The notes below the pieces were generated by a model. The model saw only the letters and a list, made by a program, of their open reading frames with translations. It did not search any database and had not been told where the DNA came from. Made by a program: the position numbers and the translations under genes. Positions 26,634 through 35,026 of a stretch of 64,000 nt of DNA are shown here, one piece after another (position 1 is the first letter of the stretch; every line of letters begins with the position of its first letter). The stretch is from Halomonas sp. CUBES01 (lineage in GTDB: Bacteria; Pseudomonadota; Gammaproteobacteria; Pseudomonadales; Halomonadaceae), in assembly GCF_020991005.1 (NCBI RefSeq), contig NZ_JAJLLW010000009.1:1-64000 (forward strand), read 5' to 3'.

Positions 26634-27059
26634 ATGATGTTACGACAGGTGGCCTTAGCGGCCTTATTGGCCTTGCCGGTAGCCGCATGGGCGGAAACAC
26701 CCAACATTACCCCAGGCGAGTGGGAGTTCGTCAGCACCACCACGGTGAGCGGCGACATGCCGATTCCGGAGCAAACCGACACCGAGCAGCAGTGCATTAC
26801 CCAACAAGACCTGGAGGATGCCAACCTGGGCTTTATCGAAGAAGAGGAAGGCTGCGAGCTGCTCGACCAGGACACCAGCGCTGACGGCCTTTCCTACAGC
26901 ATGGTGTGCCGGGCAGACGGCGGTGAAGCCAACATTGACGGCGACATGCAGTTCAAGGGCGAGCGTATCGAAGGCACCGTCGATATCCAGACCCAATCGC
27001 CCATGGGCGAGCTGAACATGCAAACCCGCATTGACGGTGAGCGCCTGGGCGACTGCTGA
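26634..27059 (+). CDS. DUF3617 domain periplasmic protein
   Basis: 141 residues with AAAGGAG upstream. Signal peptide 1-20 (cleavage near AWA). The mature part has the DUF3617 opening NITPGEWEFVSTTTVSGDMPIPE and conserved cysteines near QQC, EEGC and MVC. It is very acidic. Function unknown. Single gene with its own terminator. Confidence 0.85.
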   Translation: MMLRQVALAALLALPVAAWAETPNITPGEWEFVSTTTVSGDMPIPEQTDTEQQCITQQDLEDANLGFIEEEEGCELLDQDTSADGLSYSMVCRADGGEANIDGDMQFKGERIEGTVDIQTQSPMGELNMQTRIDGERLGDC

Positions 27060-27082
27060 TCCAAGGCGGGATCTGATTTAGC

Positions 27083-27112
27083 AAAGGGCGTGCCTGACCG
27101 GCGCGCCCTTTT
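27083..27112 (+). terminator. Rho-independent terminator after the DUF3617 gene
   Basis: AAAGGGCGTGCC pairs with GGCGCGCCCTTT (12 bp, one G-U) around a short loop and ends in TTTT. It also separates the gene from the convergent RND permease. Confidence 0.85.
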
Positions 27113-27147
27113 GCATGCAGGATCCGCGATCCTGTGCGCCTTGCTGG

Positions 27148-30100
27148 TTAACGCTCCGGGGGCGCGTCGGCCATTTCGCGTTCCAGCCGGCGTTTGACGG
27201 CACCGGGCGAGCCACTATGCCGGGACAGCAGGTCGTAGGCGACCGGCACGACAAACAGCGTGAACAGCGTCGCCGCGCCGACGCCGGCCATGATCACGAC
27301 GCCGATGACGTAGCGGGACTCGGCGCCGGGGCCGCTGGAAACGATCAGCGGAATAGCCCCGGCCATGGTGGTGATCGCGGTCATCAGGATAGGCCGCAGG
27401 CGCGTGACCGCGCCCTCGACCAGGGCGTGGCGGAATGCGTGTCCCTCATCGCGCAGCTGATTGGCGAACTCGACAATCAGGATGCCGTTCTTGGCCGCCA
27501 GGCCGATCAGCAGTACCAGCCCCACCTGGCTGTAGATGTTCAGCGACTGGCCGGTGATCCACAATGCCAACAGCGCTCCGCTCATGGCCAAAGGCACCGT
27601 GAGCATGATGACGAAGGGGTGGATGAAGCTTTCGAACTGCGCGGCCAGCACCAGAAACACCACCAGCGCGCCGAACACCAGCAGGAAGGTGGTGGCGCCG
27701 CTGGCGTTCTGGAAGTCCCGCGACGCCCCGGCAACATTGGTCTGGGCGTCTTCGGGGAGCAGGTCGTCGGCGCTTTGCTCAAGGTACTCCAACGCTTCGC
27801 CCAGCGAATAGTCATCCGCCAGATTGGCTTCGATGGTGATCGAGCGTACGCGGTCAAAACGGTTCAGGGTGCTGGCACCGGCGGCGTCGCTCAGCGTCAC
27901 CAGGCTTGCCAGCGGAATCAGCTCACCCGAGCGCAGCGAGCGAACCTGAATGTTATCCAGCGAGCGCGGACTGTTCTGGCTCGCGCGATCCCCTTCGACG
28001 ATGACGTCGTACTCCTCGCCGTTATCCACGTAGCGTGTCACGTTACGTCCGCCGAGCAAGACTTCCAAGGTGCGGCCGATCTCGCTCACCGTGACGCCCA
28101 GGTCAGCGGCGCGTTGCTCGTCTATGTCAACGTTGAGCTGGGGCTGGGTCTCATTGTAGTTGCTTTCAAGGGCACGAATACGCGGGTTGTCGTCGCGGAT
28201 ATGGTCGATCAGCCGGTCGCGCCATTCGGCCAGCTCTTCGTAGGTGCCGCCGCCGAGCACGAACTGCACGGGCTTTTGGGTGCGCTGGCCGAAGCCCTGG
28301 CGCATGACGGGAAACGCCTGAACGCCGGGCAGGGTGCCGAGCGCCGCTCGAACGTCGTCCATGATCGCCCAGGCGCTGCGCCGCGCACCCCATTCGGCCA
28401 TGTTGACGATGATGAAGCCGCTGTTGAAGTTTTCAATGTTGCCGTAGCCGCGCGGGGCGCGCACCAACACCCGCTCGAGCTCGCCGCTTTCGACCATGGG
28501 CGTCAGGCGGGCCTCGATTTCGTCCATGTAATCCATCATGTAGTTGAAGGTGGCGCCTTCCGGTCCGTTGACCAGCACGATGAAGTTACCGCGGTCTTCC
28601 TGAGGTGTGTATTCGTTAGGCAGTAATTGGCTCAGCCAGGCGGTCATCGCCATCAGCAGCACGAACACCGCCACCACCCAGTGGCGCCGGGCTAGCAGGG
28701 CTTCGAGCAGGGCCCGGTAGCCGCGCTGGGCGCTGCGCATGATGCGCTGAACCGCTTTGGAAAGGCGGCTGTCGTGCATGCGCGGCGAGAGGATCTTGGA
28801 CGCCATCATCGGGGTCAGCGTAAGGGCCAGCAGGGTGGAGATGGCGACCGCCGCCGCCATGGTCAGCGCAAATTCGGAAAACAAACGGCCAATATCGCCT
28901 TGCAGCATGCTGAGCGGTACGAACACGGTGATCAACACAAGCGTGGTGGCGATCACCGCGAAGGCGATCTGGCGGGTGCCGCGAAACGCCGCGACCAGGG
29001 GTGTTTCGCCTTCGTCGTGCATGCGCCGGTTGATGTTCTCCAGCACGACGATGGCATCGTCGACGATCAGCCCGATCGCCAGTACCAGGGCGAGCAGGGT
29101 GAGCAGGTTGATCGAGAAATTCATGACCGCAAGCGCGGTAAAGGCGCCGATAATCGCGATGGGCACGGTGACGGCGGGAATCAGGGTGGTACGCAGGTTG
29201 CCCAGAAACAGAAACATCACCACGATGACCAGCACCATGGCCACCAGCAGGGTGAAGGCGACTTCCTTGATCGCCCCGGAGACAAACACCGAGGTGTCAT
29301 AGTTCAAGCTGAGGGACATGCCCTCGGGCAGGGTCGATTGAAGGCGTCCGAGCTCCTGCTGCACCGCCTCGGACAGTTCGACCACGTTAGCGGTGGACTG
29401 CATGATCATGCCCAGTCCCACCATGGGCACCCCGTTGGCGCGAAATACCGTGCGATCTTCAACGGAGCCGACCTCGACCCGGGCGACATCCCCCAGGCGC
29501 ACCAGATAACCGTCATCCCCTTCCATCAGGGGCAGCGCCTGGAAGTCATCGGCGGTTTCGAAGGTACGCGGCAGACGCACGATGAATTGCCGGTCCTCGG
29601 ACTCGATGGCCCCGGCGGGCAGCTCGACGTTCTCGGCCCGCAGCGAGTCTTCAATATCGCCGACGGTGAGGTTGCGAGCCGCCATGGCGTTGCGATCGAT
29701 CCATACCCGCATGGCATAGTCGCGGCCACCGCCCACCCTCACCCTGGCGACGCCCGGCTGTACCGAGAGGCTGTCGACCAGAAAGCGGTTGGCGTAATCG
29801 GTGAGCTCTGTCATCGAGTAGCCTTCCCCGGAAAGACTCAGCCAGACCACCACCTCCTCGCTGCTGTCGGCCTTGCTGACCTCGGGGTTTTCGGCGTCGT
29901 CGGGCAGGTTGCGCAGGGCGCCGCCGATGCGGTCACGCACGTCGTTGGCGGCGGCGTCGATGTCCATGCTCAGGGCAAACTCGATATCGATACGCGAGCG
30001 GCCATCCTCGCTTTCCGAGGTGATCAGCTCGATGCCTTCGACGCCGGCGATGCGGTCTTCGAGTACCTGGGTAATCCGGGTTTCCACCACGCTTGCCGAT

Positions 30101-30261
30101 GCACCGGGATAGCGGGTGTCGATACTCACCACCGGCGGGTCGACGGTGGGATACTCCTGAAGCGGCAGGCGGTCCAGCGCCAGCAAGCCGAAGGCAATGA
30201 TCAGCGCCGCCATGACCACCGCCAGTACCGGACGCTGGACCGAGATATCCGATAAACGCAT
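27148..30261 (-). CDS. RND multidrug efflux permease (HAE1 type)
   Basis: 1037 residues, the size of AcrB/MexB. N-terminal membrane segment 13-28, two large periplasmic loops, and TM4 with the paired proton-relay aspartates D401-D402 in AIGLIVDDAIVVLENI. The second half repeats the topology (LVLLIGLAAKNGILIVEFAN). It exports amphiphilic compounds using the proton gradient. Start overlaps the adaptor stop (ATGA). No TolC-type channel gene is adjacent, so it presumably uses a shared one. Confidence 0.93.
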   Translation of the reverse strand: MRLSDISVQRPVLAVVMAALIIAFGLLALDRLPLQEYPTVDPPVVSIDTRYPGASASVVETRITQVLEDRIAGVEGIELITSESEDGRSRIDIEFALSMDIDAAANDVRDRIGGALRNLPDDAENPEVSKADSSEEVVVWLSLSGEGYSMTELTDYANRFLVDSLSVQPGVARVRVGGGRDYAMRVWIDRNAMAARNLTVGDIEDSLRAENVELPAGAIESEDRQFIVRLPRTFETADDFQALPLMEGDDGYLVRLGDVARVEVGSVEDRTVFRANGVPMVGLGMIMQSTANVVELSEAVQQELGRLQSTLPEGMSLSLNYDTSVFVSGAIKEVAFTLLVAMVLVIVVMFLFLGNLRTTLIPAVTVPIAIIGAFTALAVMNFSINLLTLLALVLAIGLIVDDAIVVLENINRRMHDEGETPLVAAFRGTRQIAFAVIATTLVLITVFVPLSMLQGDIGRLFSEFALTMAAAVAISTLLALTLTPMMASKILSPRMHDSRLSKAVQRIMRSAQRGYRALLEALLARRHWVVAVFVLLMAMTAWLSQLLPNEYTPQEDRGNFIVLVNGPEGATFNYMMDYMDEIEARLTPMVESGELERVLVRAPRGYGNIENFNSGFIIVNMAEWGARRSAWAIMDDVRAALGTLPGVQAFPVMRQGFGQRTQKPVQFVLGGGTYEELAEWRDRLIDHIRDDNPRIRALESNYNETQPQLNVDIDEQRAADLGVTVSEIGRTLEVLLGGRNVTRYVDNGEEYDVIVEGDRASQNSPRSLDNIQVRSLRSGELIPLASLVTLSDAAGASTLNRFDRVRSITIEANLADDYSLGEALEYLEQSADDLLPEDAQTNVAGASRDFQNASGATTFLLVFGALVVFLVLAAQFESFIHPFVIMLTVPLAMSGALLALWITGQSLNIYSQVGLVLLIGLAAKNGILIVEFANQLRDEGHAFRHALVEGAVTRLRPILMTAITTMAGAIPLIVSSGPGAESRYVIGVVIMAGVGAATLFTLFVVPVAYDLLSRHSGSPGAVKRRLEREMADAPPER

Positions 30262-31328
30262 CAGCGGTCCGCCTCGAGCAAGTCGCGAACCCCGGTCGCG
30301 TCGTCGATCAACCCGAGAAGCCGAACCGCTTGCCCGTCCCGCGCTCGTTGCAGGCCGTGCACGGCGACAACGTCATCCGCTGATACGCCGGCGTCAATTT
30401 CCACCTCGCCCGACCGGCGCTCGCCGATGTCGACGCTTTGTCGCCGCAGCAGAGGGGCCGTGTCGTGGTCGTCGATCAGCATGACATAGTGACGATTGCC
30501 ATCGGGCTGAATGGCCGCCTCGGGCAGCACGACGCTTTCCCGGGGCTGCTGGCGTACCACGACTTCCATGAGCATGCCGGGGCGCAGGCGCTCGTCGGGA
30601 TTGGCGATTTCAGCGCGCACCCCAATGCTGCGCGTCACCGGGTCGACCCGCGTGCCCAGGCTTGCGATCTCGCCGTCAAACACCGCGTCCGGAAAGGCGG
30701 CAGTGGTGGCGCTCAGCGACAAGCCCGGCGCAAGCCGGCCGAGGTACGCCTCGGGGACGCTGAAATCCAGTTTCATGACGTCCAGCTTGTCGAGGGTGAT
30801 CAGATCCATGCCCGGCGTCACCAGGGCGCCGGGGCTGATGTTGCGGGTGCCGACCCGGCCGCTGAACGGGGCCCTGAGCTGGTAATCCTCGAGACGGGCG
30901 CGCAAGGCGGCAATCTCCGCCTCGGCCTGGTCAACGCGGGACTGGTTGTCCTCGACGTCTGCGCGTGCGGCCAGGTTGCGGTTCTGCAGCTCGGTGGCCC
31001 GCCCCAGGGCGTTGCGTTGTTCGTCGCGCAGGGCCTGGGCGGCCCGCAGGCGTGCCTGTTCCTCGGCGTCCTGAAGGCGGATCAGCAGATCCCCCTGGGT
31101 CACACGCTGGCCATCCTCAAAGGTAATCTCGGCAATGGTGTCGGTAACGGTGGCGGAGAGCGTCATGCTTTCATCGGCGCGCAGCGTACCCAGCGCCTCG
31201 ATAGGGTCAGACCAGGGGGCGATAACGGCACGCACGCCGATAACGCTGTGGGTGGATTGCGCGAGGGCCAGGCCCGGCGCTGTGGTTAGCAGCAGCAAGA
31301 CGAACAGGCGGCGACAGAATAAAGGCAT
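30261..31328 (-). CDS. RND efflux periplasmic adaptor (MFP family)
   Basis: 355 residues. Signal sequence 1-23. A lipoyl-like half-motif (FEDGQRVTQGDLLIRLQD), an alpha-hairpin (about 90-155), the returning lipoyl half (LRAPFSGRVGTRNISPGALV), a beta-barrel and a membrane-proximal domain follow in MFP order. No lipobox. It links the permease encoded next to it with an outer-membrane channel. First gene of the pair; a divergent flavoprotein gene lies 198 bp upstream. Confidence 0.92.
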   Translation of the reverse strand: MPLFCRRLFVLLLLTTAPGLALAQSTHSVIGVRAVIAPWSDPIEALGTLRADESMTLSATVTDTIAEITFEDGQRVTQGDLLIRLQDAEEQARLRAAQALRDEQRNALGRATELQNRNLAARADVEDNQSRVDQAEAEIAALRARLEDYQLRAPFSGRVGTRNISPGALVTPGMDLITLDKLDVMKLDFSVPEAYLGRLAPGLSLSATTAAFPDAVFDGEIASLGTRVDPVTRSIGVRAEIANPDERLRPGMLMEVVVRQQPRESVVLPEAAIQPDGNRHYVMLIDDHDTAPLLRRQSVDIGERRSGEVEIDAGVSADDVVAVHGLQRARDGQAVRLLGLIDDATGVRDLLEADR

Positions 31329-31424
31329 AGGGCTCTCTGTAGTGCGTGATACCGCCTGCGCTGAATAATGACGTCAAGCAGTGTGGGTAGCGGCCAGCTA
31401 GTGACGAGCCGCGATTGACACGGC

Positions 31425-31452
31425 TTGATTGTACAAATGCTGTATTTATTAT
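31425..31452 (+). promoter_or_regulatory. Candidate promoter of the flavoprotein gene
   Basis: TTGATT and TATTAT (5/6) are separated by 16 bp in an AT-rich stretch about 75 bp before the ATG. A perfect TTGACA lies ten bases upstream (31415-31420) but has no matching -10 at 17 bp. Confidence 0.4.
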
Positions 31453-31526
31453 TTTCATGATACAACAAAAACACCCCGAGGGGCTGCTAGAATGCCGCCT
31501 TTTGATACGCTCGGGGGCGGTAACGA

Positions 31527-32711
31527 ATGACCTACGATGTCGTGATCATCGGGGCTGGCGCGGCCGGCCTGATGTGCGCTGCGCAAGCGGGATACGCGGG
31601 TAAGCGGGTGCTGGTCATCGATCATGCCAAGAAAGCCGGCAAAAAGATCCTCATGTCCGGCGGTGGCCGCTGCAACTTTACCAATCTCGCGACCACCCCA
31701 CAGCATTTTTATTCGGCCAATCCATCCTTCTGCATCTCGGCGTTGAAGCGCTATCGCCCCGAGCATTTTGTCGAACTGGTGGAGCGCCATGGCGTTGATT
31801 ACGTCGAAAAAGCACCGGGCCAACTCTTCTGTGCCGATTCCGCCAGCGCCATCGTGACAATGCTGTTGACCGAGTGCGACTGGGCGGGGGTGGACGTGCG
31901 GTTAGCCACCCGCATCGAGGCGGTCGAGCGCTGTGGCGAGGCCATGCGGTTGACCACCTCCATGGGCCGGATCGAGGCGGGCGTGCTGGTCGTCGCCAGC
32001 GGCGGGCTGTCGATCCCCACCATGGGGGCCAGCGGTTTCGGTTACGACCTTGCCCGCCAGTTTGGCCTGGAAGTACGGCCGACGACACCGGGACTGGTGC
32101 CGTTCACGCTGAGCGACCAGTGGAAGGCCCGGGCCAGCGAGCTGTCAGGCGTCAGCGTGCCGGTGACGGTAAGGGCCGGCGTGAAGGCATTCAGCGAGCC
32201 GATGCTGTTTACCCATCGCGGTCTGTCCGGCCCCGGCATACTCCAGGCGTCCAGCGTCTGGTCTCCCGGTGAGACAGTCGAAATCGACCTGTTGCCCCTT
32301 CAGGATGCCCAGGCATTGCTGCGCCATGCTCGCGAGCAGACGCCGAAACGCCAGCTCTCTACCTGGCTGATGGAGCACTTTCCCAGACGCTTGGCGCAAT
32401 CCCTGTGCGAATGGTACCCGGACGGTCGAGATACCCAGCCCCTGGCGCAGTACAGCAATGCCCAGCTTGAGATTTGGGCCGATCGACTCAACCGGTGGCA
32501 GCTGAAGCCGGCGGGGACGGAAGGGTGGCGAACGGCGGAGGTCACCATGGGCGGGGTGGACACTCAGGCCATTTCGTCCAAGACGTTTGAAGTCAACGGA
32601 CTGCCGCAGTTGCGCTTTATCGGTGAGGTGCTGGATGTGACCGGCGAACTGGGCGGGCATAACTTTCAATGGGCGTGGGCCTGCGGGGTGGCCTGCGGCC
32701 AGGCCTGCTGA
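31527..32711 (+). CDS. HI0933/BaiN-family FAD-dependent oxidoreductase
   Basis: 394 residues. The N-terminal FAD site VVIIGAGAAGLMCAAQAG is followed by GKKILMSGGGRCNFTN, a hallmark of the HI0933 family, and the C-terminal second FAD contact GELGGHNFQWAWACG. The middle has AAGTEGW-type and VTMGGVDTQAISSKTFE motifs of the family. The substrate is unknown in most members; BaiN acts on bile-acid intermediates in gut clostridia, which is not implied here. Single gene. Confidence 0.9.
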   Translation: MTYDVVIIGAGAAGLMCAAQAGYAGKRVLVIDHAKKAGKKILMSGGGRCNFTNLATTPQHFYSANPSFCISALKRYRPEHFVELVERHGVDYVEKAPGQLFCADSASAIVTMLLTECDWAGVDVRLATRIEAVERCGEAMRLTTSMGRIEAGVLVVASGGLSIPTMGASGFGYDLARQFGLEVRPTTPGLVPFTLSDQWKARASELSGVSVPVTVRAGVKAFSEPMLFTHRGLSGPGILQASSVWSPGETVEIDLLPLQDAQALLRHAREQTPKRQLSTWLMEHFPRRLAQSLCEWYPDGRDTQPLAQYSNAQLEIWADRLNRWQLKPAGTEGWRTAEVTMGGVDTQAISSKTFEVNGLPQLRFIGEVLDVTGELGGHNFQWAWACGVACGQAC

Positions 32712-32745
32712 CCCAGGCTGTGTGGCTACCGGGGACGGCGCTTGC

Positions 32746-33066
32746 TCAGCTGGTGGCCCTGGCAAGCAGCTTGAGCTTGCGCAAAAGCATATAGCCGGCC
32801 AGCACCTTGCGGCCGCCCGCAAGGGCACCCCGCGGGTTACGCGCCAGCCGCAGCGCGACCAGCCCGCCGATCAAGTAGGCGGGCATCTTGAAGCGCTGCC
32901 AGCCGGAGTCGATGGGAGACGCTGCCTGCAACAGCTGGTCGCTGTCGACCAGGATATCGACACGCTGCTGCTCAAGTTCGGCAAGCAAACGTGCTTTTCG
33001 CTCGGCCCGGGAAGGTGGCCGAGTCTCGGCACCTGGCGGCTTAGCGGGGGCGTTGGTCGGGCGCAT
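32746..33066 (-). CDS. YqjK-like small protein
   Basis: 106 residues, basic. RAERKARLLAELEQQRVDIL resembles the YqjK N-terminus, with a weakly hydrophobic segment near 70-85. It overlaps the upstream membrane protein gene by 26 bp, forming a three-gene operon with yqjE- and yqjD-like genes as in enterics. Function unknown. Assignment rests partly on context. Confidence 0.7.
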   Translation of the reverse strand: MRPTNAPAKPPGAETRPPSRAERKARLLAELEQQRVDILVDSDQLLQAASPIDSGWQRFKMPAYLIGGLVALRLARNPRGALAGGRKVLAGYMLLRKLKLLARATS

Positions 33067-33442
33067 GCTTGGCCTCCAGCAAAGCGCGGTCGGCGGCTAA
33101 TTGATTGAGCGTTTCTTTCAGCAGGGTGTGCCGTTTGGCCTGGCGGAGGGCAATGATGCCCAAGGTAATGCTTGCCAGGATCAGCACCAAGGCGCTTACC
33201 GCAATGGCGGTAAGCCGGTAGGTATCCCAGAACAGCACCACCACCATCACCACCAGGGTGGCAACGCCGAGCAGTAGAAGCAGCAAGCTGGCACCGGCCA
33301 GCAGCATCAATACCAAAAGCCTTGAGCGCTCTTCTTCCAGCTCGACGACCGCTAAACGTAACCGCGTTTCACCATTGGCAATCAGTGAATTGAGAAGCCG
33401 CTTAGCGGCTGAAAAAACGCGTTGGGTAGGCCCCAAAGCCAT
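33041..33442 (-). CDS. YqjE-like phage-holin-family membrane protein
   Basis: 133 residues. Two adjacent hydrophobic segments (about 43-70 and 77-98) follow a polar helix (AAKRLLNSLIANGETRLRLAVVELEEE), and a basic helix ends the protein. This is the pattern of the YqjE family. It shares one base with the yqjD-like gene. Probably an inner-membrane stress protein; role unknown. Confidence 0.85.
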   Translation of the reverse strand: MALGPTQRVFSAAKRLLNSLIANGETRLRLAVVELEEERSRLLVLMLLAGASLLLLLLGVATLVVMVVVLFWDTYRLTAIAVSALVLILASITLGIIALRQAKRHTLLKETLNQLAADRALLEAKHAPDQRPR

Positions 33443-33774
33443 TAGCGACGACCGAGCAGCATACCCACGATGACGCCCGCTGCAGCGCCGATGCCGATGC
33501 TGGTCCAGGGATTGTCATGGACGTAGCGATCGCAGGCGTCGGCCTGATGGGTCAGGGACTCACGGGTGTCTTCGTAGAGGCGCTCGCCGCGTGCTTCCAG
33601 ACGGTGACGGGTATCCTTGAGGCGCTGCTCGGCGCGGGCGCGAAGATCGCGCATCTCGCCGCTAGCGTCTTTTGAGGTGGCATTGACCAGTTCCTCGACG
33701 GTGTCGCTCAGGTGGCGCAGATCTTCTTTGAGCTGATCGGCCTGTGCGGTGCTTTCGTTTTGACGTTTAGCCAT
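33442..33774 (-). CDS. DUF883 (YqjD/ElaB-type) tail-anchored ribosome-associated protein
   Basis: 110 residues from the ATG with AAGGATGACAAC upstream. A long amphipathic helical region (1-85) leads to VHDNPWTSIGIGAAAGVIVGMLLGRR-like C-terminal anchor with the conserved NPW and glycine zipper. E. coli YqjD and ElaB bind ribosomes at the inner membrane in stationary phase. First gene of the trio. Confidence 0.9.
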   Translation of the reverse strand: MAKRQNESTAQADQLKEDLRHLSDTVEELVNATSKDASGEMRDLRARAEQRLKDTRHRLEARGERLYEDTRESLTHQADACDRYVHDNPWTSIGIGAAAGVIVGMLLGRR

Positions 33775-33845
33775 GTTGTCATCCTTTGACGATAAGTGAA
33801 CAGCTACCAGCATAGCAGCCGCATCAACACTGACAAGTGAATTGC

Positions 33846-34874
33846 CTATCGGTTCAGGCCGCTGGCGCTGAATAACGGGTTCAGGCTGAATCCGATGCTC
33901 AGCCGGTGAACCTGATGGTCATAGTCGATCAGGCTTTCTCCGTAGCCGTAATAATACTGGACATGGGCGCGCAGCGAGTTGAACGCCGGCCAGCTGTAGT
34001 CGATCTGGGTGCCCATATTGCCGGCGCTGGGGTTGCCCCGTAGCTGACCGCTGATCTCGTGGTTGTCATCGAGGCGTTTCGCGACGCGAATGTCACCGTA
34101 GCCCATGTAGCGCTCGATGTCGGGGTTGTCGTCATCCTCTTCCGACTCGGGAATACGCCAGTGGGGGGCAAAGGTGACGGCCCAGTCACCACTCTGGAAA
34201 ATGCTTTCCAGATAGACGCGGTTCCAGCTGCGCGACAACGGGTCGGAGCGGCCGTTTGACTGATGGTTGATCGCCACGCGGTTGCGCGTGTTGACCCAGC
34301 CGAAAGCATCCCAGGGGGTGTCGATGTCGATAAACACCTCGGGCTCGTAGTTGGTTTCGCGGAACGGCGACGATGCATCGGTGTTATACGCCTGCCACCA
34401 GCTGCGCTGGGTATAGCCGAAGTAAAGGTCGCCCACGTCGTCCCACAGCACATCCTCCGCGAGATTGACCTTGGCGCTGAACTGGAACTTCAGCTCGATA
34501 TCGTCGGGGGCAGTGTCGGATGAGATGCTGCGAAAATTCTCGCGATTCTGCTTTTCATTGTAGCTTACCGGGAACAGGTAATTGGTTCGGTGCGTGGTGA
34601 TCGAGAAGGGATTACGCCCCGATGCCTGCTCCAACTGGCGCCGCTCGTTGAGATCTTCAAGCGCGACCAGCTCGGGGGGCGGCACGACGGTTTCGCCGTC
34701 GGCCTCGAGCTCATCCACCTGCTGTAACTGCTGGTGGAGCCGGGACAGCTCGTTATTCAGCTCGCGGATGCGTGTTTCGATATCGTCGCGGGTATCGGCG
34801 TGAGCAAAGGTGCCAGCGGCCAGCAATCCGGCCAGCAACATGAAAGGTGTTAAACGTCGGTGTCGAATGACCAT
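33846..34874 (-). CDS. pldA: Outer-membrane phospholipase A
   Basis: 342 residues from MVIRHRR; the open frame reaches 34949, but the signal peptide (cleavage after AHA, 26) fits this start. A coiled segment (30-58) precedes a beta-barrel with YTQRSWWQAYN, SSPFRETNYEPEVF and the catalytic triad H204, S206, N218, spaced as in E. coli (His142-Ser144-Asn156). It hydrolyses phospholipids at the outer leaflet when membrane asymmetry is lost. Active as a calcium-bound dimer in E. coli. The N-terminal extension is longer than in enterics. Confidence 0.94.
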   Translation of the reverse strand: MVIRHRRLTPFMLLAGLLAAGTFAHADTRDDIETRIRELNNELSRLHQQLQQVDELEADGETVVPPPELVALEDLNERRQLEQASGRNPFSITTHRTNYLFPVSYNEKQNRENFRSISSDTAPDDIELKFQFSAKVNLAEDVLWDDVGDLYFGYTQRSWWQAYNTDASSPFRETNYEPEVFIDIDTPWDAFGWVNTRNRVAINHQSNGRSDPLSRSWNRVYLESIFQSGDWAVTFAPHWRIPESEEDDDNPDIERYMGYGDIRVAKRLDDNHEISGQLRGNPSAGNMGTQIDYSWPAFNSLRAHVQYYYGYGESLIDYDHQVHRLSIGFSLNPLFSASGLNR

Positions 34875-35026
34875 CGAGAACTCACATGAATGGGGGTGAG
34901 GCACGTACCTGTGCCAACGCTTTTCTATCACGCTGTCGGCGTAAGTCAACCGTTATGATTGCGCGGTGACGGGCAACCTACGACAATGGCGCGGCTCAAC
35001 ATCGATGCGTCAGCGAGGCACAGCCC

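Noticed and set aside
27115-30255. Two long plus-strand open frames (about 500 codons each) antisense to the RND permease
   Set aside because: They mirror the codon structure of a clear AcrB-type gene in GC-rich DNA, contain low-complexity His/Gln/Gly runs, and show no motif or ribosome-binding site.
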